A stretch of 13,627 nt of DNA from positions 1 through 13,627 of the forward strand of contig VXZL01000554.1 in assembly GCA_009845505.1 (NCBI GenBank), in the 5' to 3' direction. This document shows, piece by piece, positions 6,513 to 13,627 of this stretch. Both the position numbers and the translations under genes were made by a program. The stretch is from Candidatus Poribacteria bacterium (GTDB lineage Bacteria; Poribacteria; WGA-4E; WGA-3G). Below the pieces are notes generated by a model, which was not told where the DNA came from, made no database searches, and saw nothing but the letters and a program-made list of their open reading frames with translations. Position 1 is the stretch's first letter. Every line of letters starts with the position of its first letter.

Positions 6513-6513
6513 G

Positions 6514-6957
6514 TTAACCCTCCAAGGTTATGGGTTGACCGCTTTCAAGCGATTGCGCGATAACCGCTGTTAGTTCACCTGAGTCGTCCAATTCTGGTGG
6601 AATGGCGTTCGAGTAATGTCTGCCTATCGGTGTCTCGTGGTAAATGACTCCTTTATTACCAACTAACATAAGGTCAATTGCCGTTTGCACATCAACGCGA
6701 TTGACGCTTAGCAGTGCCATCTGTCCGCCGACATAGTGAATCATTATGGTAACCTGCGTTGCCTCTGCGTCCCCTTGGGCATAGACGTGCGTCGGCTGTG
6801 AGGGTATCCATTCATTTGCGAGCGTAGCAATCTCTGTTCCCGGTGACAGCAAATTCTCACCTTCATTAGCGACATGAAGGACACACCGTAAGAACACTGG
6901 ACTCCCAATCCGATCTTTCTCAAGTACGGATTGTACAGATTTTTTAAGCAATTCCAT
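6514..6957 (-). CDS. Hypothetical protein resembling a stand-alone Gfo/Idh C-terminal domain
   Basis: 147 residues from the ATG at 6957, chosen because GAGGAGAA (6968-6961) sits at ideal distance; the frame is open 29 codons further upstream to an ATG at 7044 without a ribosome site and with un-protein-like sequence. No Rossmann fold or EKP motif is present. The first part (SPVFLRCVLHVANEGENLL, 19-37), the middle VTIMIHYVGGQMALLSVNR (69-87) and the LVGNKGVIYHE stretch (98-108) look like strands of the Gfo/Idh/MocA C-terminal sheet. ELTAVIAQSLESGQPITLEG (128-147) has the ending typical of that domain. It may be a substrate-binding or oligomerisation partner of the oxidoreductase encoded one base downstream. 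No signal peptide. This resemblance is my reading; the family is otherwise unrecognised. Confidence 0.6.
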   Translation of the reverse strand: MELLKKSVQSVLEKDRIGSPVFLRCVLHVANEGENLLSPGTEIATLANEWIPSQPTHVYAQGDAEATQVTIMIHYVGGQMALLSVNRVDVQTAIDLMLVGNKGVIYHETPIGRHYSNAIPPELDDSGELTAVIAQSLESGQPITLEG

Positions 6958-7028
6958 TTTTTCTCCTCTCCATATAAGAGCAATCTCCTGTTCATGACAC
7001 CTCGATCCACAAGATGTGCCAAAAAATG

Positions 7029-7057
7029 TTGACGCATCCACCACATTATGCTATATT
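7029..7057 (+). promoter_or_regulatory. Sigma70-like promoter for rhodanese/PotD genes
   Basis: TTGACG (7029-7034), a 17-bp spacer and TATATT (7052-7057). The start would be near 7064, giving a leader of about 109 nt before the rhodanese ATG. The leader contains a 10-bp perfect palindrome GCTTGCAAGC (7096-7105) between GGGC (7094-7097) and GCCC (7109-7112), which could be a protein site or part of a hairpin. No equally good promoter is visible for the minus-strand operon starting at 6957. Confidence 0.55.
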
Positions 7058-7172
7058 TTGCAGAAACTCACTTTGGCTTAGACTTTTGAATATGGGCTTG
7101 CAAGCTGCGCCCTAAAATGCCAAAATTCTCTTAAATTCAATCAGCAGTTTTTAACACTTTTGGAGGAAAACG

Positions 7173-7538
7173 ATGCCATTAAAAACCCTTGAAGAACTTC
7201 TTGCAGAAGCGAAAGCAAACGTTGGACACATCTCCACGGACGAACTCACGGAAGCGGAACAATCCGTTGTTATCATAGATGTGCGTGACGAACCCGACTA
7301 CGATGAAGAACACTTACCGAATGCAGTTTCACTCCCACGCGGATACATTGAACTTGACATTGACGAGGTTGTGCCGGATGCTGACACACATATCGTCACG
7401 TACTGCGGCGGCGGTACACGTGCGACTCTTTCTGCCCAGACGCTAAAAAATATGGGATATGAAAATGTTTCAGTCCTAACCGGCGGCTTTCGCGGTTGGA
7501 AAGCCGAAGGGTTACCAACTGAGGCATCCGAAGAATAA
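7173..7538 (+). CDS. Single-domain rhodanese-like sulfurtransferase
   Basis: 121 residues, the size of a stand-alone rhodanese domain. The CH2A-type motif VIIDVRDEPDYDEEHLPNAVSLP (33-55) and the active-site loop YCGGGTR (77-83) with the persulfide cysteine C78 are clear, followed by the C-terminal signature VLTGGFRGWKAEGLP (101-115). Such proteins carry sulfane sulfur from thiosulfate or persulfides to acceptors; CGGGTR has the six-residue loop typical of sulfurtransferases rather than phosphatases. GGAGG at 7162-7166 supports the ATG. No signal peptide, so cytoplasmic. It is followed after 59 nt by a polyamine-binding protein in the same direction, possibly co-transcribed although no functional link is evident. 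Confidence 0.92.
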   Translation: MPLKTLEELLAEAKANVGHISTDELTEAEQSVVIIDVRDEPDYDEEHLPNAVSLPRGYIELDIDEVVPDADTHIVTYCGGGTRATLSAQTLKNMGYENVSVLTGGFRGWKAEGLPTEASEE

Positions 7539-7597
7539 GTGTTTTGTGTACGTAGATTAGCACAGATAACAGACCTTGTCAACATTACGGAGAAAAC

Positions 7598-8626
7598 ATG
7601 CACAACAAATATATCATTTTAGCATTGATACTCCTCACGCTTTTCATCGGCGATAGCGATGGGCAAAAGAAACAACTCAATGTCTTTACGTGGGCAGGTT
7701 ACGTCAGCGATGATATCCGTGAAGGATTTGAGAAGGAATACGGGGTGAGTGTCCTTGTTGACACTTATGCCAGCAACGAGGATCTCCTCGCGAAGTTGTT
7801 AGCGGGTGCGACAGGTTACGACATTATCATGCCTTCTGACTATATGGTGTCAATTCTAATCAATCAGGACCTGTTATCAGAATTGAATCGCGATAATATC
7901 CCGAACTTCCAGAACATCAGTCCCCTATTCCTTGGCAAATACTTTGATGCTGAAAACAAATATTCCGTCCCCTATACATTCGGCACCGCCGGTATTGCCT
8001 ACGATTCGACAGTCGTTTCACCAGATCCTGACAGTTGGGCAGTGCTTTGGGATCCGAAATATAAGAATCAATTCAGTATGCTCGATGACCAACGTGAGAC
8101 AATCGGCGCTGCGCTTAAACTGCTCGGATATAGTTTCAACACAACTGATCCAGAGGAAATCAAAGCGGCGAAAGAGAAACTCATTGACCAGAAACCGCTT
8201 GTTAAACAGTACAAGAGCGAAGCGGAAGAACTCCTTATCGCGGGGGATGTTGTGATGGCACATTGCTGGAGTGGGGATGCGTTCCGAGCGGTTGAGACCC
8301 GCCCGACGATTCGGTACGTCATCCCGAAAGAAGGCTCCAGCCAGTTTATTGATGCGGTCTGTATTCCGAAATCCGCACCGCATAAGGAACTCGCTGAGCA
8401 GTTTATCAGCTATCTGCTACGTCCTGAGGTCAACGCTAAGATTACGGCTTTCACGAAATATGGGACCTGTGTGCCTATGGCAAAAGAATATCTACCGGAA
8501 CATCTGCGGGCGCACAAATTCATCTATCCGCCGAAAGAGGTTCTGGAATCTCTTGAGTGGTTGAAGGATCCGGGGGACTTTACGCGGTACTATAACCGGG
8601 CATGGGAGGAAATTAAGGCAAAATAG
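7598..8626 (+). CDS. potD: PotD-like periplasmic spermidine/putrescine-binding protein
   Basis: 342 residues, usual for PotD (E. coli 348). An N-terminal hydrophobic signal segment (about residues 5-18) ends near SDGQ; there is no lipobox cysteine. LNVFTWAGYVSDD (27-39) and YDIIMPSDYMV (74-84) are the standard PotD/PotF blocks. Polyamine-contact residues match by position: W32 and Y35, D164 and E167 in MLDDQRETIG, W224 in AHCWSGDAF, and D252 in QFIDAV, with F250 in place of the second tryptophan. KELAEQFISYLLRPEV (263-278) is the usual C-terminal helix. It captures polyamines for an ABC importer, but no potABC is in the window (next genes are unrelated), so it is an orphan or serves transporters elsewhere. 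An ACGGAG ribosome site precedes the ATG. Confidence 0.88.
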   Translation: MHNKYIILALILLTLFIGDSDGQKKQLNVFTWAGYVSDDIREGFEKEYGVSVLVDTYASNEDLLAKLLAGATGYDIIMPSDYMVSILINQDLLSELNRDNIPNFQNISPLFLGKYFDAENKYSVPYTFGTAGIAYDSTVVSPDPDSWAVLWDPKYKNQFSMLDDQRETIGAALKLLGYSFNTTDPEEIKAAKEKLIDQKPLVKQYKSEAEELLIAGDVVMAHCWSGDAFRAVETRPTIRYVIPKEGSSQFIDAVCIPKSAPHKELAEQFISYLLRPEVNAKITAFTKYGTCVPMAKEYLPEHLRAHKFIYPPKEVLESLEWLKDPGDFTRYYNRAWEEIKAK

Positions 8627-8652
8627 TCAGTCCGCATTTATTTGTAAATCTA

Positions 8653-8667
8653 AAGGAGAAAAAGTTG
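8653..8667 (+). promoter_or_regulatory. Ribosome binding site deciding a TTG start
   Basis: AAGGAG at 8653-8658 lies 6 nt before TTG (8665-8667). The sulfatase frame is open further upstream, but no ATG with a ribosome site is there, and the following SRPNILFIMSDD is the canonical start of S1 sulfatases, so TTG is chosen. Confidence 0.75.
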
Positions 8668-10062
8668 AGTAGACCTAATATTTTATTCATCATGTCCGAC
8701 GACCACGCTTCACACGCTATCAGCAGTTATGGGAGTCGGATTAATCAAACACCGAACCTCGATCGTATCGCAGATGACGGTATGATTCTCCAAAACTGTT
8801 TTTGTGTAAACTCCATCTGTACGCCGAGTCGTGCAAACATTTTGACAGGGAAACATAGCCACCTCAACGGTGTTAAGACGTTGTCAGACCCACTTGATGG
8901 CAGGAAACCTAATGTTGCGAAGATGTTGCGTGCAGATGGTTACCAGACAGCAATGGTAGGCAAATGGCACCTCGGACACGGTGGCAATGCGGATCCAACG
9001 GGTTTTGACTACTGGAACGTCTTACCTGGGCAAGGACTCTATCACGATCCGGTGATGCTTACACCTGAAGGAAGAACGACCCACGAAGGCTACGCGACTG
9101 ACATTATCACCGATTTCTCGTTAGATTGGCTCCAGAACCGGGACAAGGAGCGACCCTTTTTCTTGATGTGCCATCACAAAGCACCGCACCGACCCTGGGA
9201 TTCGGATGAGAAGCACGCCCACATGTTTGAGGACGAAGACGTTCCGATGCCGGATAACTTCTTCGACGATTACGCGAACCGTTCAAACGCCGCGAAAGAG
9301 GCGAAGATGCGTGTCTTCGGACACATGACTGAAAGCGATCTCAAGATTGATACGCTTGGTCCGCCGCCTGACGGATTGTCTGAGAAGGAACTGGCAAACT
9401 GGCAATATCAGCGTTATATTAAAGAATATCTCCGGTGCGTTGCCTCGATTGATGATAATGTCGGACGGATGCTTGATTATCTGGACGCTGAAGGCATTGC
9501 TGATGACACTATGATCATTTATACCTCCGACCAAGGCTTTTTCTTAGGTGATCACGGTTGGTATGATAAGCGTTTTATGTATGAAGAATCTTTACGGATG
9601 CCTTTCCTTGTTCGCTATCCGCGTGAGATTCAAGCCGGTAGTTCGTCAGATGCAATGGCGTTGAACATAGATTTCGCAGAGACTTGGCTCGACTACGCAG
9701 GGGTCTCAATCCCAGATGATATGCAAGGCACGAGTTTACGCCCTATCCTTAATGGTGAAACCGCAGACGATTGGCGGACCTCAATGTATTACCGTTACTG
9801 GATGCATCTGACACATCACTATGTCCCAGCGCACTACGGGATACGGACGCATCGCTATAAACTCATCTATTACTACGGCGAGGCACTCGGTACAACGGGC
9901 TCTATCGATGAACCGAAAGAGCCGGAGTGGGAACTCTTTGATCTGGAGAAGGACCCGAACGAGATGTGTAGCGTCTACGACGATCCGACTTATGCAGATA
10001 TTGTTACCGAATTGACAGCGGAACTCTATCGCCTCAAAGCAGAGGCAGGGGATGAGGAGTAG
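8665..10062 (+). CDS. S1 family sulfatase (formylglycine-dependent), cytoplasmic form
   Basis: 465 residues from a TTG start. The alkaline-phosphatase-like fold begins RPNILFIMSDDH with metal ligands D12 and D13. The sulfatase signature SICTPSRANILTG (50-62) has C52, converted to formylglycine, and R56. GKWHLGH (99-105) gives K100 and H102, HKAPHRPW (171-178) gives H171, and YTSDQGFFLGDHGWYDK (286-302) gives metal ligand D289, Q290 and K302. All catalytic positions are present. It hydrolyses sulfate esters of a carbohydrate; the substrate is not evident. No signal peptide is encoded, in contrast to most sulfatases, which are exported, so it would desulfate imported oligo- or monosaccharides, if the start is right. 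It precedes the mannonate-dehydratase-like gene by 46 nt and is probably co-transcribed with it. Confidence 0.93.
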   Translation: MSRPNILFIMSDDHASHAISSYGSRINQTPNLDRIADDGMILQNCFCVNSICTPSRANILTGKHSHLNGVKTLSDPLDGRKPNVAKMLRADGYQTAMVGKWHLGHGGNADPTGFDYWNVLPGQGLYHDPVMLTPEGRTTHEGYATDIITDFSLDWLQNRDKERPFFLMCHHKAPHRPWDSDEKHAHMFEDEDVPMPDNFFDDYANRSNAAKEAKMRVFGHMTESDLKIDTLGPPPDGLSEKELANWQYQRYIKEYLRCVASIDDNVGRMLDYLDAEGIADDTMIIYTSDQGFFLGDHGWYDKRFMYEESLRMPFLVRYPREIQAGSSSDAMALNIDFAETWLDYAGVSIPDDMQGTSLRPILNGETADDWRTSMYYRYWMHLTHHYVPAHYGIRTHRYKLIYYYGEALGTTGSIDEPKEPEWELFDLEKDPNEMCSVYDDPTYADIVTELTAELYRLKAEAGDEE

Positions 10063-10108
10063 TTGTTAGTGGAAAACTTAAAACCCATAACCTAAAGGAA
10101 GGGATAAA

Positions 10109-11128
10109 ATGGCAACTCAGAACCCGTTAAGCAAGATTGCACCCCGTATGAAAGTTACGGCACAGATGTCGCCGGAACCGAGTGAGGCTGATCTGCAGCT
10201 TGCTAAGCAGATGGATGTTGAATACGTTGTCCTTTGGACGAACGGCGAAAATGCGAACTACGACTATTTCATGAGCCGTCGTGAGATTTTCGAGAACGCT
10301 GGACTCAAAATCTACGGATTCGGCAACAGTGATGTCCACAATCAGGACGGAATCGTGCTTAACCTGGAAAACCGAGATGCGAAGGTTGAACAGTACAAAC
10401 GCTATATTCGTGATCTCGGTAGAGCCGGGATTCCGTATACGACTTATGCACACATGGGGAACGGCATCTGGAGTACTGAGCGTGAAACCACCCGCGGCGG
10501 TGCAAGCGCGCGGGCATTTAACCTTGATGCTGCCGATGTAGGACACTGGGGCGGTAAACACTATGGGATGCCGCTCTCACACGGTCGCGAGTTTAGTGAA
10601 GAGGAAATTTGGGATAACTACGCTTATTTCATCAAGCAGGCGGCACCAGTGGCTGAGGAAGCCGGTGTGATGATTGGAATCCACCCTGACGATCCGCCCG
10701 CGGTACACCTCGCTGGTATTCCGAGATGTATCTTCAGCAGTTTTGAAGGCTATAAACGCGCGCTGGAAATTGCTGATAGTCCGAATGTCGGTATGTGTTT
10801 CTGTGTTGGCTGCTGGTTAGAAGGTGGCGAACTGATGGGCAAAGATGTCATTGAATCGATCCGCTACTTCGGTGAACGGGGCAAAATCTTCAAAGTCCAT
10901 TTCCGCAATGTAGATCAACCGCTTCCGCATTTCGTCGAAACTTTCGTCGATAACGGCTATCAGGATATGTACGAAGTGGCGAAAGCACTCCGCGAAGTCA
11001 ACTTCAACGGCGTATTGATTCCAGACCATATTCCACAAATGGGAGGCGACGGTCGCATCGGAACGGCGTACACGATTGCTTATATGAATGCACTCGTGAA
11101 GCGGGCAAATGAAGAGGTTGCCGGGTGA
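10109..11128 (+). CDS. Mannonate dehydratase (UxuA)-like TIM-barrel protein
   Basis: 339 residues, shorter than E. coli UxuA (394). It follows the UxuA pattern: MIGIHPDDPP (188-197) with metal-binding H192, GIPRCIFSSFEGYKRALEIADSPNVGMCFCVGCW (203-236) with C232 at the conserved Cys position, KVHFRNV (262-268) with H264, and a C-terminal LIPDHIPQMGGDGRIG (303-318) with D306. This H-C-H-D set is that of D-mannonate dehydratases, which convert D-mannonate to 2-keto-3-deoxygluconate in hexuronate catabolism. It may be a related xylose-isomerase-like sugar acid enzyme instead. AGGAAGGG (10096-10103) precedes the ATG. It overlaps the following gene by 4 nt and so is part of the same operon, in a set that handles sulfated or acidic sugars. 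Confidence 0.8.
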   Translation: MATQNPLSKIAPRMKVTAQMSPEPSEADLQLAKQMDVEYVVLWTNGENANYDYFMSRREIFENAGLKIYGFGNSDVHNQDGIVLNLENRDAKVEQYKRYIRDLGRAGIPYTTYAHMGNGIWSTERETTRGGASARAFNLDAADVGHWGGKHYGMPLSHGREFSEEEIWDNYAYFIKQAAPVAEEAGVMIGIHPDDPPAVHLAGIPRCIFSSFEGYKRALEIADSPNVGMCFCVGCWLEGGELMGKDVIESIRYFGERGKIFKVHFRNVDQPLPHFVETFVDNGYQDMYEVAKALREVNFNGVLIPDHIPQMGGDGRIGTAYTIAYMNALVKRANEEVAG

Positions 11129-12459
11129 GGATATTTGCGCGAATCGCCTTCCTCATATTGAGTTTCCCATTGATAGTGGCGGCAGATACGGACAGCTTGG
11201 ACTGGCCAGATTTTCTCGGTCCAGCGCGAAATGGCAAATCCCAAGAGAAAATAGAGATCGCGCCATGGAGAAACACGGGGCCTCCGGTCATCTGGCACAA
11301 GAAGGTTGGCACCAGCTACGGGGCACCTACCATCGCAGACGGACGATTATTCATGTTCGCTCGTCATGACGACATGGCCCGCCTCACCTGTATGGAAAGC
11401 GACACCGGTACGGAACTTTGGCGATTTGAATACCCCACAGACTATGAAGATATTTACGGATACAACAATGGACCACGGTCTTGCCCTGTCATTGATGGAG
11501 ACCGTGTCTATATCTTCGGTGTTCAGGGAAAATTGCACTGTCTGAGCGTTTCGGATGGGACGCTATTATGGAAAGTGGATACGGCGGCGCGTTTCAACGT
11601 CGTTCAAAACTTCTTCGGGACAGCTTCAACACCCATTGTTGAAGGCGATCTACTCATTGCTCAAATTGGGGGTTCTCCACCGGGAACGCCGAAAGACGTT
11701 TGGGCATCAAACGGTAAACCCCCACCAAACGGCACCGGTATCGTCGCATTCAACAAACACACAGGCGAAGTGGTTTATAAAATCACTGACCAATTAGCGA
11801 GTTACGCCAGTCCTATCACGGCAACAATTGATGGGCGGCGTTGGGGATTCATGTTCGCCCGCGATGGACTCGTCGGTTTTGAACCGACCACTGGGAAATT
11901 CGACTTTTACTATCCATGGCGCTGCGCAAGGATTGAATCCGTTAACGCCTCATCTCCTGTCGTTGCAGATGATCTCGTCTTTATCAGTGAATCTTACGAG
12001 GTCGGCAGTTCGGTTCTCCAAGTGTATCCCGGTGGCTATAAAGTTGTTTGGAAAGATTCGCCGCGCCGCGAGAAATCAATGAAACTGCACTGGAACACGG
12101 CGATCCACCACGAAGGCTACCTCTACGGTTGTAGTTCAAGGCATTCTTCTGGCGGGGAACTTCGGTGTGTAGAGATGAAAACAGGTAAGGTCGTATGGGC
12201 ACAACGCGTTAACGAACGCGCTTCACTCCTCTGGGTGAACGACTATTTCATCTACCTCGGTGAGTACGGAGGGTTGATGCTGCTCAAATGCACACCTGAA
12301 AAGATGGAGATCCTCTCTGAAGCAGTGCCAAGAGACGAAAATGGCAGACAATTTATAGAATATCCAGCATGGTCGGCACCTGCCTTATCAAACGGGCTGT
12401 TATATGTTCGAGGCAAAGACCGGTTAGTCTGTTTCGCACTCACGCTCCAGAAAGACTGA
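11125..12459 (+). CDS. Exported PQQ-binding-like beta-propeller repeat protein
   Basis: 444 residues from a GTG start that overlaps the preceding TGA (GTGA, 11125-11128); AAGAGG at 11112-11117 is the ribosome site. A signal peptide MRIFARIAFLILSFPLIVAA (1-20) has a VAA-type cleavage site before D21. WPDFLGPARNGKS (27-39) is the hallmark opening of a widespread exported propeller family. The repeats show blade motifs such as TGTELWR (94-100), GKLHCLSVSDGTLLWK (135-150) and GTGIVAFNKHTGEVVYK (203-219). Such proteins bind ligands or scaffold complexes in the periplasm; cofactor binding and enzymatic activity are not evident. Strict dehydrogenase features (PQQ-contacting residues, disulfide ring) are not visible, so it is a propeller protein without an assigned substrate. 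Confidence 0.85.
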   Translation: MRIFARIAFLILSFPLIVAADTDSLDWPDFLGPARNGKSQEKIEIAPWRNTGPPVIWHKKVGTSYGAPTIADGRLFMFARHDDMARLTCMESDTGTELWRFEYPTDYEDIYGYNNGPRSCPVIDGDRVYIFGVQGKLHCLSVSDGTLLWKVDTAARFNVVQNFFGTASTPIVEGDLLIAQIGGSPPGTPKDVWASNGKPPPNGTGIVAFNKHTGEVVYKITDQLASYASPITATIDGRRWGFMFARDGLVGFEPTTGKFDFYYPWRCARIESVNASSPVVADDLVFISESYEVGSSVLQVYPGGYKVVWKDSPRREKSMKLHWNTAIHHEGYLYGCSSRHSSGGELRCVEMKTGKVVWAQRVNERASLLWVNDYFIYLGEYGGLMLLKCTPEKMEILSEAVPRDENGRQFIEYPAWSAPALSNGLLYVRGKDRLVCFALTLQKD

Positions 12460-12483
12460 GAGCCGTGCTCTCTTGCTACGGCT
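12458..12483. terminator. Hairpin between convergent genes (weak bidirectional terminator)
   Basis: GAGAGC-CGT-GCTCTC (12458-12472) is a perfect 6-bp stem starting in the stop codon of the propeller gene, and AGCCGT/ACGGCT (12461-12466 and 12478-12483) offers an overlapping alternative stem. There is no T-run on either side, so intrinsic termination is only suggested. Confidence 0.35.
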
Positions 12484-13564
12484 TCCATAATGTCGCCTCA
12501 ATGAATCGTTCTCCATCGGGCTCTTCGTCAAAATAGTAGGCAGTTACTACAGTTCCATCGGGACGTTGAATCGTACGTGGATAGCCGACATCATGATCTC
12601 CGCCGTTATCGCGCAGAACAATCTCTTCACCCCACGTCTCACCATCATCACTACTCAACTTGGCGCAAATCCGATGCGGTGCATCCCGATAGCCGTAGAT
12701 AAGACATAACCTGCCGTCGTGGAGAAGAGTGAGGGTTGGCGGGTTCCCACCCCGTCCCGTATCATCTACAGGTTGATTCATGTAGTCCCACGTTTTCCCG
12801 TTGTCCTCTGAAGCATAAAGATCAATCCAGTTTCTGCGTTCCTGCCAGTCCGGCCGTGTATAACCGCTCGCATCACGACAACGAACCGCCACGAGAATCT
12901 TTGAATCGGATAACCTAACACTTGCGGGCATAATGGCGAACCCTTCGGGTTCCGGTCCAATCTGAGATAGCAACGAAAAAGATTCACCACCATCGGTTGA
13001 CTGTGCGCAGAATATCAAGCCTTCTTCACCGTCCGATTTTGAGGCGGTGAGGAATACCAGACATTCGTCTGGACTGGAAACGAGGTAATCTGTCCGAGCG
13101 GCGACACCGGTATAACCGAACATCGGGAGTCGGTATGGGCCGCTCCAACTTTTGCATCGGTTTGTAGAGGTATAAAACCACGAGTACGCCCCGGCTCTCA
13201 GTCCGGATCTGCTGCACATCATCGCAAAATCTGGGTGTGTAAAATCAACGCGTTGCGGGGTGTCGAACGCCGCCTCCGCTTTGAGTCTATGCTGTTCTTC
13301 GACGTGTTCATCTGCGGAGAGTGTGCCTCTGGCGGGCAGGCGACAGGGCGTTTCTGAGACGCTCCATGTCTCACCACCATCTAAACTGCGTGCCTGCATC
13401 CCGACGAAGGGTTTATCGCGGTCTCGGCGATGGAAACCCCCATCGGATTTGTGATACCCAACCGTGAAACCGACAATGATTTCGTTGTCATAAGCCCATA
13501 TACCGTAATTCGCTGGCCAACCGGCGTAACGACCCGGTTCGCGATAGAGTGTAACTTGTCGCAT
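12476..13564 (-). CDS. BNR/Asp-box sialidase-like beta-propeller protein
   Basis: 362 residues. Four Asp boxes (S-x-D-x-G-x-T-W) are clear: SLDGGETW (60-67), STDGGESF (189-196), SEDNGKTW (252-259) and SSDDGETW (304-311), with a degenerate one at STNRCKSW (133-140), indicating the six-bladed propeller of sialidases and related exo-glycosidases. The N-terminal FRIP/YRIP motif of classical GH33 sialidases is absent, though R-containing blocks such as GGNPPTLTLLHDGR (272-285) and DVGYPR (325-330) could line a catalytic pocket. Activity on sialic acid is therefore not established. No signal peptide is visible. A GGGAG ribosome site precedes the ATG at 13564. The gene converges on the propeller gene with a 16-nt gap and is probably separately controlled. 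Confidence 0.85.
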   Translation of the reverse strand: MRQVTLYREPGRYAGWPANYGIWAYDNEIIVGFTVGYHKSDGGFHRRDRDKPFVGMQARSLDGGETWSVSETPCRLPARGTLSADEHVEEQHRLKAEAAFDTPQRVDFTHPDFAMMCSRSGLRAGAYSWFYTSTNRCKSWSGPYRLPMFGYTGVAARTDYLVSSPDECLVFLTASKSDGEEGLIFCAQSTDGGESFSLLSQIGPEPEGFAIMPASVRLSDSKILVAVRCRDASGYTRPDWQERRNWIDLYASEDNGKTWDYMNQPVDDTGRGGNPPTLTLLHDGRLCLIYGYRDAPHRICAKLSSDDGETWGEEIVLRDNGGDHDVGYPRTIQRPDGTVVTAYYFDEEPDGERFIEATLWKP

Positions 13565-13610
13565 AATGATTTTCTCCCTTCTGTTTTTGATAAAAACTTT
13601 AAAATTAAAA

Positions 13611-13627
13611 GTAGGGTTGGGTAACCC
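13611..13627. repeat. Start of a palindromic intergenic repeat, cut by window edge
   Basis: GTAGGGTTGGGTAACCC ends the window. GGGTT (13614-13618) pairs with AACCC (13623-13627) around GGGT, and the arrangement suggests a longer palindrome (expected to continue AACCC-TAC) of the kind found dispersed between genes in some Poribacteria-type genomes. Only the left half is visible. Confidence 0.3.

Noticed and set aside
6958..7044. 29-codon upstream extension of the small Gfo-like gene to the ATG at 7044
   Set aside because: No ribosome site there, cysteine-rich unlike the rest, while GAGGAGAA stands in front of the ATG at 6957.
1..13627. CRISPR array, tRNA or rRNA genes
   Set aside because: No regularly spaced direct repeats, and no tRNA-like cloverleaf or conserved rRNA segments were seen on either strand.

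Overview
The window looks like a chromosomal segment of a free-living or symbiotic bacterium of moderate GC content with a rich repertoire for degrading sulfated polysaccharides. The mix of an S1 sulfatase, a mannonate-dehydratase-like isomerase, a PQQ-type beta-propeller protein, a BNR-repeat sialidase-like protein and a Gfo/Idh/MocA oxidoreductase is typical of Candidatus Poribacteria and, less specifically, of Planctomycetota and Verrucomicrobiota. Nothing here (no rRNA or marker gene) fixes the taxon, so Poribacteria-like is an inference. Genes carry good AGGAG-type ribosome binding sites, and several sigma70-like promoters can be read.

Layout. 1-459 (minus): N-terminal part of a multi-membrane-span protein cut by the window edge, with a TTGACA/TAAGAT promoter. 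554-3453 (plus): a promoter, a PspA/IM30 (ESCRT-III-like) coiled-coil protein, and a two-module AAA ATPase whose second module is intact and whose first looks degenerate; together they resemble a membrane-stress module. 3531-4921 (minus): a tnpB-only IS200/IS605 (IS1341-group) element with an intact D-E-D nuclease, a recognisable omega-RNA/right end beyond the tnpB stop, a near-consensus promoter, a folded 5' leader without Shine-Dalgarno, and a left-end hairpin. 4932-5300 (plus): a small clan-AA aspartic-protease-like protein, placed so that the element appears to lie between it and an older promoter at 3469-3498. Its DTG motif reads DTR.

5364-6957 (minus): a two-gene operon, a 147-residue protein resembling a Gfo/Idh C-terminal domain followed 1 nt later by a full Gfo/Idh/MocA oxidoreductase. 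7029-8626 (plus): promoter, single-domain rhodanese and an exported PotD-like polyamine-binding protein without its ABC partners. 8665-12459 (plus): sulfatase (TTG start), mannonate-dehydratase-like TIM barrel and exported PQQ-like beta-propeller protein (GTG start, 4-nt overlap), closely packed and probably co-transcribed. 12476-13564 (minus): a four-Asp-box BNR protein convergent with them, with a small hairpin between the two 3' ends.

Read together, the right half is a carbohydrate-handling neighbourhood (desulfation, uronate-type sugar acid dehydration, sugar oxidoreduction, glycan binding or hydrolysis). The left half is a membrane-stress module plus a mobile RNA-guided nuclease. The least explained signal is the multi-stem leader of tnpB, which can pair in two alternative registers right before the start codon.
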